Source of the DNA: an uncultured Bacteroides sp.
Lineage (GTDB): Bacteria; Bacteroidota; Bacteroidia; Bacteroidales; Bacteroidaceae
NCBI GenBank assembly: GCA_900552075.1
Contig: URYL01000009.1
Location: forward strand, 1-64,000
Direction: 5' to 3'
DNA length: 64,000 nucleotides
The notes beneath the pieces were generated by a model. That model worked only from the letters and a program-made list of their open reading frames with translations, made no database searches and was not told the DNA's origin. Below are positions 58,070 through 64,000 of this stretch, in pieces. How positions within the stretch are numbered: the stretch's first letter is position 1; every line of letters begins with the position of its first letter. The position numbers were made by a program, and so were the translations under genes.

Positions 58070-58251
58070 TTCTCTACTTTTCTGATGATTAAATACTTTG
58101 GCTCACCCTTGCGGAGATTGCTTAATGTCTCTTCGTCAACCTCTGCTTCTGTGAGTCCGTTCACGTTCATGTATTGTGGGAGACGGTATTTCTCACGTAA
58201 CCTCCTGATCAGGTTCCAGTCACGAGTTACCCAGTTGATTGTGATTTTCAT
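58066..58251 (-). CDS. Small phage protein, unknown, 61 residues
   Basis: MKITINWVTRDWNLIRRLREKYRLPQYMNVNGLTEAEVDEETLSNLRKGEPKYLIIRKVEK. A small alpha/beta protein within the replication operon (4-nt overlap with the preceding gene). No domain is recognised. Confidence 0.65.
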   Translation of the reverse strand: MKITINWVTRDWNLIRRLREKYRLPQYMNVNGLTEAEVDEETLSNLRKGEPKYLIIRKVEK

Positions 58252-58252
58252 A

Positions 58253-58837
58253 TCATTTTCTCAGGCTTTCACCGCTGAAGAGGACGGTTTTTGTTATCGC
58301 CCTCAGCCGGTCAATAGTTCTTTCCCCATATTTCTCTCTCAGTTCGTCTATCGTGAGGTTGGTGGTCAGGATAAGAAGCTTTCCTTTCTTCTCTGCTTCG
58401 TCTGCCAGCTCAGCGAATGCAAGCCTTTTTTCGCCGTATTTGACGCTAAGATTCTCTGTCCCTATATCGTCAACGTAGATGATGTGTTTTTGCTTCACGG
58501 CGTCCAAATCAGCGTTCATTTGCTGGGCATCGTAGCAGCTTACCACCTTTCCGCAGTAATGGTTCAAGAGTAAGGGAAGAATCTTTCCACAGATAAGAGT
58601 TTTTCCACGTCCACAATTACCAAAACATAAAAGGCCACGTCCTTCATTATCAATCAACCAATTTGCTACCTCTTCGTACTCTTGGAGCCATTGGGCGCTT
58701 TCTTTAGTGAAATACTTGATACCAGCCCATAGAACTCTTTTGGCGTTTGGAATGGATACCTTTACGACGTTAGGAATAGGAGAGAAGCCCATATCTTTAA
58801 GTCGTTCGATTGTTTGTTGAAAATTTATCTGTTCCAT
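58253..58837 (-). CDS. DnaC-like AAA+ helicase loader
   Basis: The 194 residues have Walker A FGNCGRGKTLICGKIL, Walker B HIIYVDDIGTEN, sensor I ILTTNLTIDEL and arginine-finger motif GERTIDRLR. This is the compact loader form that delivers the host DnaB helicase to the phage origin. It lies directly downstream of the initiator, as O-P in lambda or DnaD-DnaI systems. Confidence 0.9.
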   Translation of the reverse strand: MEQINFQQTIERLKDMGFSPIPNVVKVSIPNAKRVLWAGIKYFTKESAQWLQEYEEVANWLIDNEGRGLLCFGNCGRGKTLICGKILPLLLNHYCGKVVSCYDAQQMNADLDAVKQKHIIYVDDIGTENLSVKYGEKRLAFAELADEAEKKGKLLILTTNLTIDELREKYGERTIDRLRAITKTVLFSGESLRK

Positions 58838-58839
58838 AT

Positions 58840-59682
58840 TTACCAGCCTTTTTTGTATTTTTCAGGTGAATTATCTTTCAATACTACGCCAACATCGGTT
58901 TTAGAAGGCATTTTCTCACGACTAGCCCATGTGACCAATCTTTTGGGAAGCTCCCAGGTTTTTTCCAATTCATAACGCATCTTAGTTTCAGACTTGTTAA
59001 GCTCACTCCAGTAATCGAAGAAAGCCCGAATCATTTCTTTCGGATACTGGCTGACATAAGGAACTAATGACTGGTAGAAGGATTCTTTCCGAGAGAGAGT
59101 AGCGGCTTTAGCCGCGTCTTTCTTTGCTACTACGTTAGTAGTAGTTTCTTTAATAATATTCTTCTCCTTTATTTGCTTTGTGTCACCCGTGTGTCGCTTT
59201 TCTGGCTCTTTGGCAGGGTGTGTCACTTGCTGTGTCGACACTTGTGTCATTAGCTGTGTCACTTGCATTCGTAAATTATTGATTTCCTGAATAATATTTG
59301 TGTCACTCATCGTGTCGTTGTCTGTGTCATCTACTGTGTCGGATTGTGAACCATTATACTCATTGTATTTTACCAGGGTTATTACATTCATTCCTTGTTC
59401 CTTGGAAAGAGTTATCATGTTTTCTCTTCTCAGAAAAGCAAGAAATGTCCGTACTTTCCTCTCAGACCATTTCCAACGCTTTGATAAGAATCTTATGGAT
59501 GCAGGATATTGTCCTCTTGTATAAGAGACTTCTCGACCTCCGATACTCTCCATACGGGGCGTTGCCTCAAATCGTGCTGACTGAATCAAGTCTAGCCACG
59601 CTTCGCAACTGCTAAAAGTCCGGGCTTCATTCCACATATCATTCGAGAAGAACTTGCGGCTTAGTTTTATATATCCTTCCAT
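58840..59682 (-). CDS. Replisome organizer/initiator protein (O-like) containing the phage origin
   Basis: The 280 residues have an N-terminal winged-helix domain (about 25-95, CEAWLDLIQSARFEATPRMESIGGREVSYTRGQYPASIRFLSKRWKWSERKVRTFL), which is expected to bind the iterons. A low-complexity middle has repeated DT (SDTVDDTDNDTMSDTN), and the C-terminal helical region (FYQSLVPYVSQYPKEMIRAFFDYWSELNK) likely contacts the loader. The repeated DNA in the middle (59180-59340) suggests origin-in-gene organisation, as in lambda O. Confidence 0.87.
   Translation of the reverse strand: MEGYIKLSRKFFSNDMWNEARTFSSCEAWLDLIQSARFEATPRMESIGGREVSYTRGQYPASIRFLSKRWKWSERKVRTFLAFLRRENMITLSKEQGMNVITLVKYNEYNGSQSDTVDDTDNDTMSDTNIIQEINNLRMQVTQLMTQVSTQQVTHPAKEPEKRHTGDTKQIKEKNIIKETTTNVVAKKDAAKAATLSRKESFYQSLVPYVSQYPKEMIRAFFDYWSELNKSETKMRYELEKTWELPKRLVTWASREKMPSKTDVGVVLKDNSPEKYKKGW
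59180..59340. repeat. Iteron array, candidate phage replication origin
   Basis: Ten GTGTC repeats (start positions 59180, 59191, 59220, 59232, 59244, 59256, 59300, 59312, 59324, 59336) lie within 161 nt; most are TGTGTCA or TGTGTCG. Spacing is often 12 nt, about one helical turn. They lie inside the initiator gene. An AT-rich stretch (59265-59300) splits the array into six and four repeats and could be the opening region. Confidence 0.75.
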
Positions 59683-59686
59683 AATC

Positions 59687-60859
59687 TTAAAATCTTACGT
59701 TAGTCAACTGTCTGCTATTGGAGTACACGGCCCATTTACCGTTTCCGCTATCCACCAGGCGTAAATCCTTGACTTCGCCAAATCGTTTCAGATTCCCGCA
59801 AAGGTCAACGATCCAGCCAGCCTCCTTGTTAGGATGCGGACGGATGGCACGACCGACTATCTGATACCAAAGAGCCAGCGACATTGTTGGACGGGCCATG
59901 ACAATCGTATCCAGTTCAGGATAGTCAAATCCGGTAGTAAGTACACCTACGTTGGCCACAACGGGTATCTCTCCGGCCTTGAACGCTTCAAGGATATGTT
60001 CGCGTTCCTTCTTCGGTGTTTCTCCCGAAACGATGGCTGTTCCGGGAATAGACCAGGTAAGGCGTTCAGCTTCCTTCAAAAAACGGGTGAAAACCAATAT
60101 ACCTTTTCGTTTTACACCGCTCTTGGGATTCATAAGCCTATGGACGATGCTCACCAGAAACCCGTAGAAGTCGATACGCTCATACTCTTTTACTACAGAC
60201 TTGTCCGTGTAGTCGGCTCCGGTAGTGTTCACCTTCAGATTAAATTCGTTCCATCCCAAAGGATTCATCGGATAATAGTTCAGTTTCGAAAGATACCCCA
60301 TATCCAATAGAGTAGAAATTTGAACCTGATAGATTACCTCAGAGAACACGCACGGGCGTGTACGTGTGATGAACTTCAACATGCTACCGAAATCCCTGCT
60401 TGATGAAAGACGGTAAGGTGTGGCCGTCAATCCAAGGACTTTACATTTCAGCATCGAAAGAAATCTCTTGTACATTCCGTCTTTCGGGTTAACCAGATGA
60501 CACTCGTCGATGATGATATTCTGAAAATGCTGGAAGAGTTCCGGATGGTTTACTACGCTTCCGATAGTGGCGAAAGTTATTCTTGAAATCTCCTTTCGCC
60601 CGAATGAGGCAGAGTAGATGGAACAGTCCAGAACACCATACGAACAGAGCTTCAGATAGTTCTGTTCTAGTATCTCCTTACTGGGCTGAAATACCAGCGT
60701 GTGCCCTTCAAGACGGCTGGCGATGTCGGCTATCACAAGACTTTTGCCGGCTCCGGTAGGCAATACCATGATAGCATTGTTCTTCTTGGCCCTGTTAGCA
60801 AAGAAGCTGACTGCTGCATTACTAGCCTTCTGTTGATAATCTCGTAATATGTAACTCAT
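59687..60859 (-). CDS. SF2 DEAD/DEAH-type helicase
   Basis: The 390 residues start with the Q-motif-like LRDYQQKASNAAVSFFANRAKK. Walker A is PTGAGKSLVIAD, Walker B is IIDECHLVNPK, motif III is LGLTATPYRLSS, and the second RecA fold has QIVGRAIRPHPNK. It is the usual phage helicase of UvsW/RecG-like or type III-restriction-like architecture. It lies between the recombination and initiator genes, suggesting a role in replication or recombination. Confidence 0.92.
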   Translation of the reverse strand: MSYILRDYQQKASNAAVSFFANRAKKNNAIMVLPTGAGKSLVIADIASRLEGHTLVFQPSKEILEQNYLKLCSYGVLDCSIYSASFGRKEISRITFATIGSVVNHPELFQHFQNIIIDECHLVNPKDGMYKRFLSMLKCKVLGLTATPYRLSSSRDFGSMLKFITRTRPCVFSEVIYQVQISTLLDMGYLSKLNYYPMNPLGWNEFNLKVNTTGADYTDKSVVKEYERIDFYGFLVSIVHRLMNPKSGVKRKGILVFTRFLKEAERLTWSIPGTAIVSGETPKKEREHILEAFKAGEIPVVANVGVLTTGFDYPELDTIVMARPTMSLALWYQIVGRAIRPHPNKEAGWIVDLCGNLKRFGEVKDLRLVDSGNGKWAVYSNSRQLTNVRF

Positions 60860-61331
60860 AAGCCTTTCTCCTTACTCAGTTTGTCTCCCAAAGCCTTGTA
60901 ATACTTGGTGAGTTCGATTAATTCAAAATCAGTCCATTTCTTCGCCTGGCTTGCTCTCCATGCCAGCTTGTCGAATCGTAGCTGGCCGATTTTAGCTTTC
61001 AGGTTCTTTTCATATTGTATCAGATGGTCGGCACTGAATCGGTTGCACGCCCGGCACTCGGCATGGGCGTTATCCTCGTCAAAGCGTGTGGCCATGTGGC
61101 GGCGCGAATGGAAGTGTCCGCAATCTGCCTGTTCGTATGGCTTTATCTGGCCGCATGAGATACAGCGGAAATACCCGTTCGGCATACAATCACGAAGCCG
61201 GATATAGCGGCTGAAAACTTTGTCGAGTTTGGCCACTAAATCCGGCTTCTTCTTAATCTTGATACCTGCCTTGTCAAATAACGGGAAGGCTTTTCTTTCT
61301 TCTTTTTTGGTTTCTTGATGTAATACGGCAT
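60856..61331 (-). CDS. NinG-like recombination protein with candidate -1 frameshift
   Basis: The main frame (from 61236, MAKLDKVFSRYIRLRDCMPNGYFRCISCGQI, GHFHSRRHMATRFDEDNAHAECRACNRFSADHL) is a NinG/Rap type nuclease fold with Cys/His zinc motifs. Upstream, the frame stays open back to a point without an ATG. An ATG at 61331 overlaps the previous stop (TAATG) in another frame: MPYYIKKPKKKKEK. At 61308-61302 is A_AAA_AAG, the classical slippery heptamer, and a -1 shift there gives KAFPLFDKAGIKIKKKPDLVAKLDK, a normal NinG N-terminus. Either programmed frameshifting or a one-base indel is present. Confidence 0.82.
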
Positions 61332-61789
61332 TATTTGAATCCCCATTCTTTTATGTAATCAATATTCTTTGGAAATCCATCTACTTGTTGAGGACTTAAA
61401 AATATCTTTTCACTTTTTAATGGAGTGCCTCCCCATACAGTAGCAGGACATTCTTCATATTCTTCTTTAGAAACTTCACTTACATTAAAATTGGGTTGGA
61501 AACCATATCCCATTACGCTTTCCCCTAAGTAAGTACCAAACTTCTTCAAAGCCCATTGAAATGCGATTTCCTTACTGAACAATCCATTTTTAGAAAGGAC
61601 TGCTGCATATATTCTATGCATATAGTATCCAGTTTCAGTTAAATCAGGTCTGCAACGGATACAGAAATAGGAAATATTACACAAAACCTCTTTCACAAAC
61701 GCTTCATGCTTCTTGCATTCTTCTTCTGTAAGAAACTCTTTTCCATCATTAGCGATGTAAACGACTTGAGTTACTTTTTTTGTTTCCAT
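61331..61789 (-). CDS. Phage protein of unknown function, 152 residues
   Basis: Start METKKVTQVV (61789); the upstream extension runs through the tRNA-like region and is unlikely. Motifs: TEEECKKHEAFVKEVLCNISYFCIRCRPDLTETGYY, GLFSKEIAFQWALKKFGTYLGESVMGYGF. The cysteines hint at metal binding, but no family is recognised. Its stop overlaps the ninG ATG. Confidence 0.7.
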   Translation of the reverse strand: METKKVTQVVYIANDGKEFLTEEECKKHEAFVKEVLCNISYFCIRCRPDLTETGYYMHRIYAAVLSKNGLFSKEIAFQWALKKFGTYLGESVMGYGFQPNFNVSEVSKEEYEECPATVWGGTPLKSEKIFLSPQQVDGFPKNIDYIKEWGFK

Positions 61790-61813
61790 ATTCTTTATTT
61801 TTGAGATTATTTG

Positions 61814-61934
61814 TGGACGCAGTGGGAATCGAACCCACCCAACCATCACGGTTTTACTTGCCACATATATTAGCTAATTTAATGAAGCAAGTTCATGGAG
61901 ATATTGCGCAATTACTCCACTCTAAAGCACGTCC
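61814..61934 (-). ncRNA. tRNA-like RNA of unusual length
   Basis: On the - strand the ends GGACGTG (61934-61928) and TGCGTCC (61821-61815) form an acceptor-like stem (five pairs and two wobbles). A perfect T-arm GTGGG-TTCGATT-CCCAC precedes the 3' end. The 121-nt interior has three further hairpins: GGAGTAATTGC/GCAATATCTCC, ACTTGC/GCAAGT and AACC-GTGAT-GGTT. A normal tRNA has about 75 nt. It is a structured tRNA-like transcript, or a tRNA with an insertion. Confidence 0.45.
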
Positions 61935-61973
61935 TGTGCTTGCGCCCGTATGCCCGTCTTTCCGGGCTGTCAA

Positions 61974-62711
61974 TTATACTTCGATGATTACAATGTCAGG
62001 TGCAACACCTTTGATTGCTTCAACCTGTTCGTCAATCACCTTATTCTTGTATTCTTCAATGGCCTCATTCGCACCGGCAGAAACCAAAGAAAGGGAAACT
62101 TCCCGCCCATCCACATCGGCGTAGATTTCAACTTCGATTTCTTCACAATCAAATCCTTTAAAAAGAGGGATATTCAGTTTGAAGGATTTCGGAAGATTGG
62201 AATCTACAACCTGAGAATAGTTATCTGTTTTGTTTCCATTTTCTTCTTTACTACGTTCAATATCCTGATTTACTTTAGCCTTGAAGTTCTTCAAAGTAGA
62301 AACCAACATCATATTTTCAGATTTGTCCTTAAAGAAAGCACGGTGCATCTTGAAGAACTGAGACAATTTGAATGGCTCCCATTTCTTTTCTGTATTGATA
62401 CCGAACTCCAGCATTTCCTTCGATTCCTGAAGGACTCCAGATATTTTGGTCTGATAATAGTCCGTCTCATTGATACTTAGACTCATCGCCATTCTGTCAC
62501 GGTTCACAATAATGTTGGCCTTCTTTTGATCAATCAGTTCTACACGCTTTTCTATCCATCTGTATAGTGCGTCAATTGTTCCACTGATAACAACTCTTAC
62601 CGGTTCTTTCGGATCAAGCGCAACTGCAGCTTTGCCTTCTCTTAAAACTACTTCGATAGGTGCACCATTATAATCTTTTGGTACGACCAAGTTGATTTTG
62701 TTTTCACTCAT
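61974..62711 (-). CDS. Phage protein of unknown function, 245 residues
   Basis: It has a beta-rich N-terminus (INLVVPKDYNGAPIEVVLREGKAAVALDPKEPVRVVISGTIDAL), a helical centre (MMLVSTLKNFKAKVNQDIERSKEENGN) and a second beta region (NLPKSFKLNIPLFKGFDCEEIEVEIYADVDGREVSLSLVSAGANEAIEEYKN). It is in the recombination block between SSB/NinB and the tRNA-like gene. No family assignment. Confidence 0.7.
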   Translation of the reverse strand: MSENKINLVVPKDYNGAPIEVVLREGKAAVALDPKEPVRVVISGTIDALYRWIEKRVELIDQKKANIIVNRDRMAMSLSINETDYYQTKISGVLQESKEMLEFGINTEKKWEPFKLSQFFKMHRAFFKDKSENMMLVSTLKNFKAKVNQDIERSKEENGNKTDNYSQVVDSNLPKSFKLNIPLFKGFDCEEIEVEIYADVDGREVSLSLVSAGANEAIEEYKNKVIDEQVEAIKGVAPDIVIIEV

Positions 62712-62713
62712 AA

Positions 62714-63145
62714 TTAATTTTCTGTTCCTGTTTTACGATTAATACTAAATACGGTCTTTTGCATTTCTTGCGGCATAATTGGACGGCTGTAAACCAACTC
62801 ACCTAATTTATTGTAGAACCCAGCCATTTTCTCCTTGTGGTATAGGAATTTGGCACATTCCTCGTTGGCTACGAACTCTGAACCTCTTTTGATATGGTCC
62901 AGAAGTTCCTGCTTTTCTTCATTCAAAGGCTTCAATCGTTCTTTGAAGCTTTCCATAGCCTCTTTCTTCTCCAACTCAACATCGTTGATGGTGATTGATA
63001 CCTCGGCCAAAGTCTCTTTCTTCTGAGCCAGTTCTTCGGGGGTGAATCGGTGAGTATATCCGATTTTCTCTACCGCATCGGCGTTGTCCTGAAGGAACTG
63101 CCATCGTTCCTGTTCAGGGATGTCTTGTCCTAAAAATTTGTCCAT
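62714..63145 (-). CDS. Coiled-coil phage protein, unknown, 143 residues
   Basis: MDKFLGQDIPEQERWQFLQDNADAVEKIGYTHRFTPEELAQKKETLAEVSITINDVELEKKEAMESFKERLKPLNEEKQELLDHIKRG. A helical, charged protein; HxxxE and basic clusters are present, but no catalytic motif is clear. In the recombination block. Confidence 0.7.
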   Translation of the reverse strand: MDKFLGQDIPEQERWQFLQDNADAVEKIGYTHRFTPEELAQKKETLAEVSITINDVELEKKEAMESFKERLKPLNEEKQELLDHIKRGSEFVANEECAKFLYHKEKMAGFYNKLGELVYSRPIMPQEMQKTVFSINRKTGTEN

Positions 63146-63147
63146 AA

Positions 63148-63333
63148 TTATCTATAACTTTTTACACCGAACCTATTATAAATCTTTTTAGCGGTACCCA
63201 TACCATTATAAACAGGGATGAAACTTCTTTGTAAGGCCTTCTCTCTTTGATGAATGCCGCTTGAATTAGGATTAATAGACTTCTCTGGATTAAAGAATCT
63301 TGCTACATCTTGGGGAAATTTTCTTTTTTTCAT
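63148..63333 (-). CDS. Small basic phage protein, unknown, 61 residues
   Basis: MKKRKFPQDVARFFNPEKSINPNSSGIHQREKALQRSFIPVYNGMGTAKKIYNRFGVKSYR. Rich in Lys and Arg, ends basic. Three nt separate it from the gene to the left. No family is recognised. Confidence 0.65.
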   Translation of the reverse strand: MKKRKFPQDVARFFNPEKSINPNSSGIHQREKALQRSFIPVYNGMGTAKKIYNRFGVKSYR

Positions 63334-63345
63334 AATCTCAAAATT

Positions 63346-63786
63346 TTAGATAAACTCTTTATTACGTTCGATTTCTTGTTGTGCAAAAATTAGCATCTGT
63401 TGTTCGTTTGCCAAAGGCAGATAGATGCCGGCAACAGATGCGCTCCAGTTACGAAAACGGTCAATGCTCAAAGTCATTTCACCTGTTGTCAGTTCTGCAG
63501 AACTTCGCAGATAGGTTACTTCCTTGCCTTTCTTGTTGACCGTCTTTCTCTCAAACAAATCACGGTTGCAAGTCCTTTTATAGAAGTCTATCTTTGCTTC
63601 GTCAAGGCTGCAACCGTACTCACTGCCGAAATACCCTAAAAGCAGATGCAAATAGCTGTTCTGGGATAGCGTGCGGTTAGGGAGCTTCTTTCTCACTTCC
63701 ACAACTGCATGCTCCTGGAACAGTTTGTTTACATAAGCCTTGAACTTGGGTATATCGTATTCATTCTTCAGATTGAATATGCTCAT
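63346..63786 (-). CDS. NinB-like recombination mediator
   Basis: The 146 residues show the NinB/Orf pattern: RTLSQNSYLHLLLGYFGSEYGCSLDEAK near the start and SAELTTGEMTLSIDRFRNWSASVAGIYLP near the end. Members assist phage recombination with SSB, which is the next gene upstream (right). Assigned by motif and neighbourhood. Confidence 0.78.
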   Translation of the reverse strand: MSIFNLKNEYDIPKFKAYVNKLFQEHAVVEVRKKLPNRTLSQNSYLHLLLGYFGSEYGCSLDEAKIDFYKRTCNRDLFERKTVNKKGKEVTYLRSSAELTTGEMTLSIDRFRNWSASVAGIYLPLANEQQMLIFAQQEIERNKEFI

Positions 63787-63789
63787 AGG

Positions 63790-64000
63790 CTAGAACGGTA
63801 AGTCATCTTTGGGATTTCCATTCGCATCTACATCAGGTGGAAACGCCTGTACCATGGGTGGCGTTTGTGACGGTGCCGGTTGCTGTGCTGGCACGGATGC
63901 TGGCTGGTGCATTGGCTGACGGCCTTCCAGTTTATAGCAGCGGATGGACACCATACGTTTTAGTTGTCCGTCCTGATTTGTCCATTCCCGACCTTGGAGG
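63790..64000 (-). CDS. ssb: Single-stranded DNA-binding protein, C-terminal part
   Basis: The window ends inside this gene. The visible 69 codons hold the end of the OB fold (LQGREWTNQDGQLKRMVSIRCYKLEGRQ), a Pro/Gln-rich linker (QPASVPAQQPAPSQTPPMVQ) and the acidic tip DDLPF with which SSB binds partner proteins. The stop is TAG at 63790-63792. It coats single-stranded DNA during phage replication and recombination. Confidence 0.93.
   Translation of the reverse strand, partial: LQGREWTNQDGQLKRMVSIRCYKLEGRQPMHQPASVPAQQPAPSQTPPMVQAFPPDVDANGNPKDDLPF

Overview
The window is a piece of a Bacteroidales chromosome (Bacteroides, Parabacteroides, Phocaeicola or a close relative). The evidence is a very large type II-C Cas9, promoters of the TTTG / TAnnTTTG type peculiar to this phylum, an IS66 element, and a prophage full of protein types known from gut Bacteroidales (DUF3873, SH3-barrel DUF2693, tyrosine integrases with SAM-like domains). 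The species cannot be fixed from the sequence alone.

Layout. (1) 1-1664: right part of an IS66-family insertion sequence inserted into cas2. (2) 1665-7455: a type II-C CRISPR-Cas operon read leftwards (cas9-cas1-broken cas2), with a divergent, well-formed tracrRNA gene upstream of cas9. The CRISPR array is not in the window. (3) 7454-8260: an orphan HicB-like antitoxin and a small membrane protein. (4) 8286-12964: carB and carA (carbamoyl-phosphate synthase), with a possible attenuator in the carA leader. (5) 13309-13381: tRNA-Thr(CGT). (6) 13527 to the window edge: a prophage of more than 50 kb, probably a siphovirus, apparently integrated beside the tRNA.

The prophage starts with its integrase on the + strand. 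Almost all other genes read on the - strand, so transcription runs right to left: SSB, NinB-like and NinG-like recombination proteins, helicase, initiator with an internal iteron-type origin, DnaC-like loader, DNA methyltransferases, nucleotide and regulatory genes, PAPS-reductase/ParB-like pair, terminase, portal, scaffold, capsid, connectors, tail tube, tail chaperones, tape measure, tail tip, tail fibre, a DNA invertase, and the lysis genes. Cargo interrupts this plan twice. One island (about 29764-34316, inside the tail module) carries an antirepressor, a Cro/CI-type regulator and membrane proteins. The other (39531-41458, inside the head module) carries DUF3800, HicAB and a small gene with their own promoters and terminator. 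A second Cro/CI-type regulator with a DUF2971 gene lies at 50002-51043.

The most interesting system is at 17054-20690. A tail-fibre gene has a constant N-terminus and one expressed C-terminal cassette, and four further silent cassettes lie beside it in both orientations. All five begin at the same GTGGGAGGACT site in the same reading frame (V-G-G-L), and a tyrosine recombinase gene sits next to them. This is a shufflon-like switch of the receptor-binding tail tip. Several recoding candidates also stand out: a -1 frameshift in the tail chaperone, a classical A_AAA_AAG slippery site in ninG, an in-frame UGA between the tail-tube protein and a PEGA/Ig-like domain, and a hairpin-templated frameshift that has broken a homing endonuclease.
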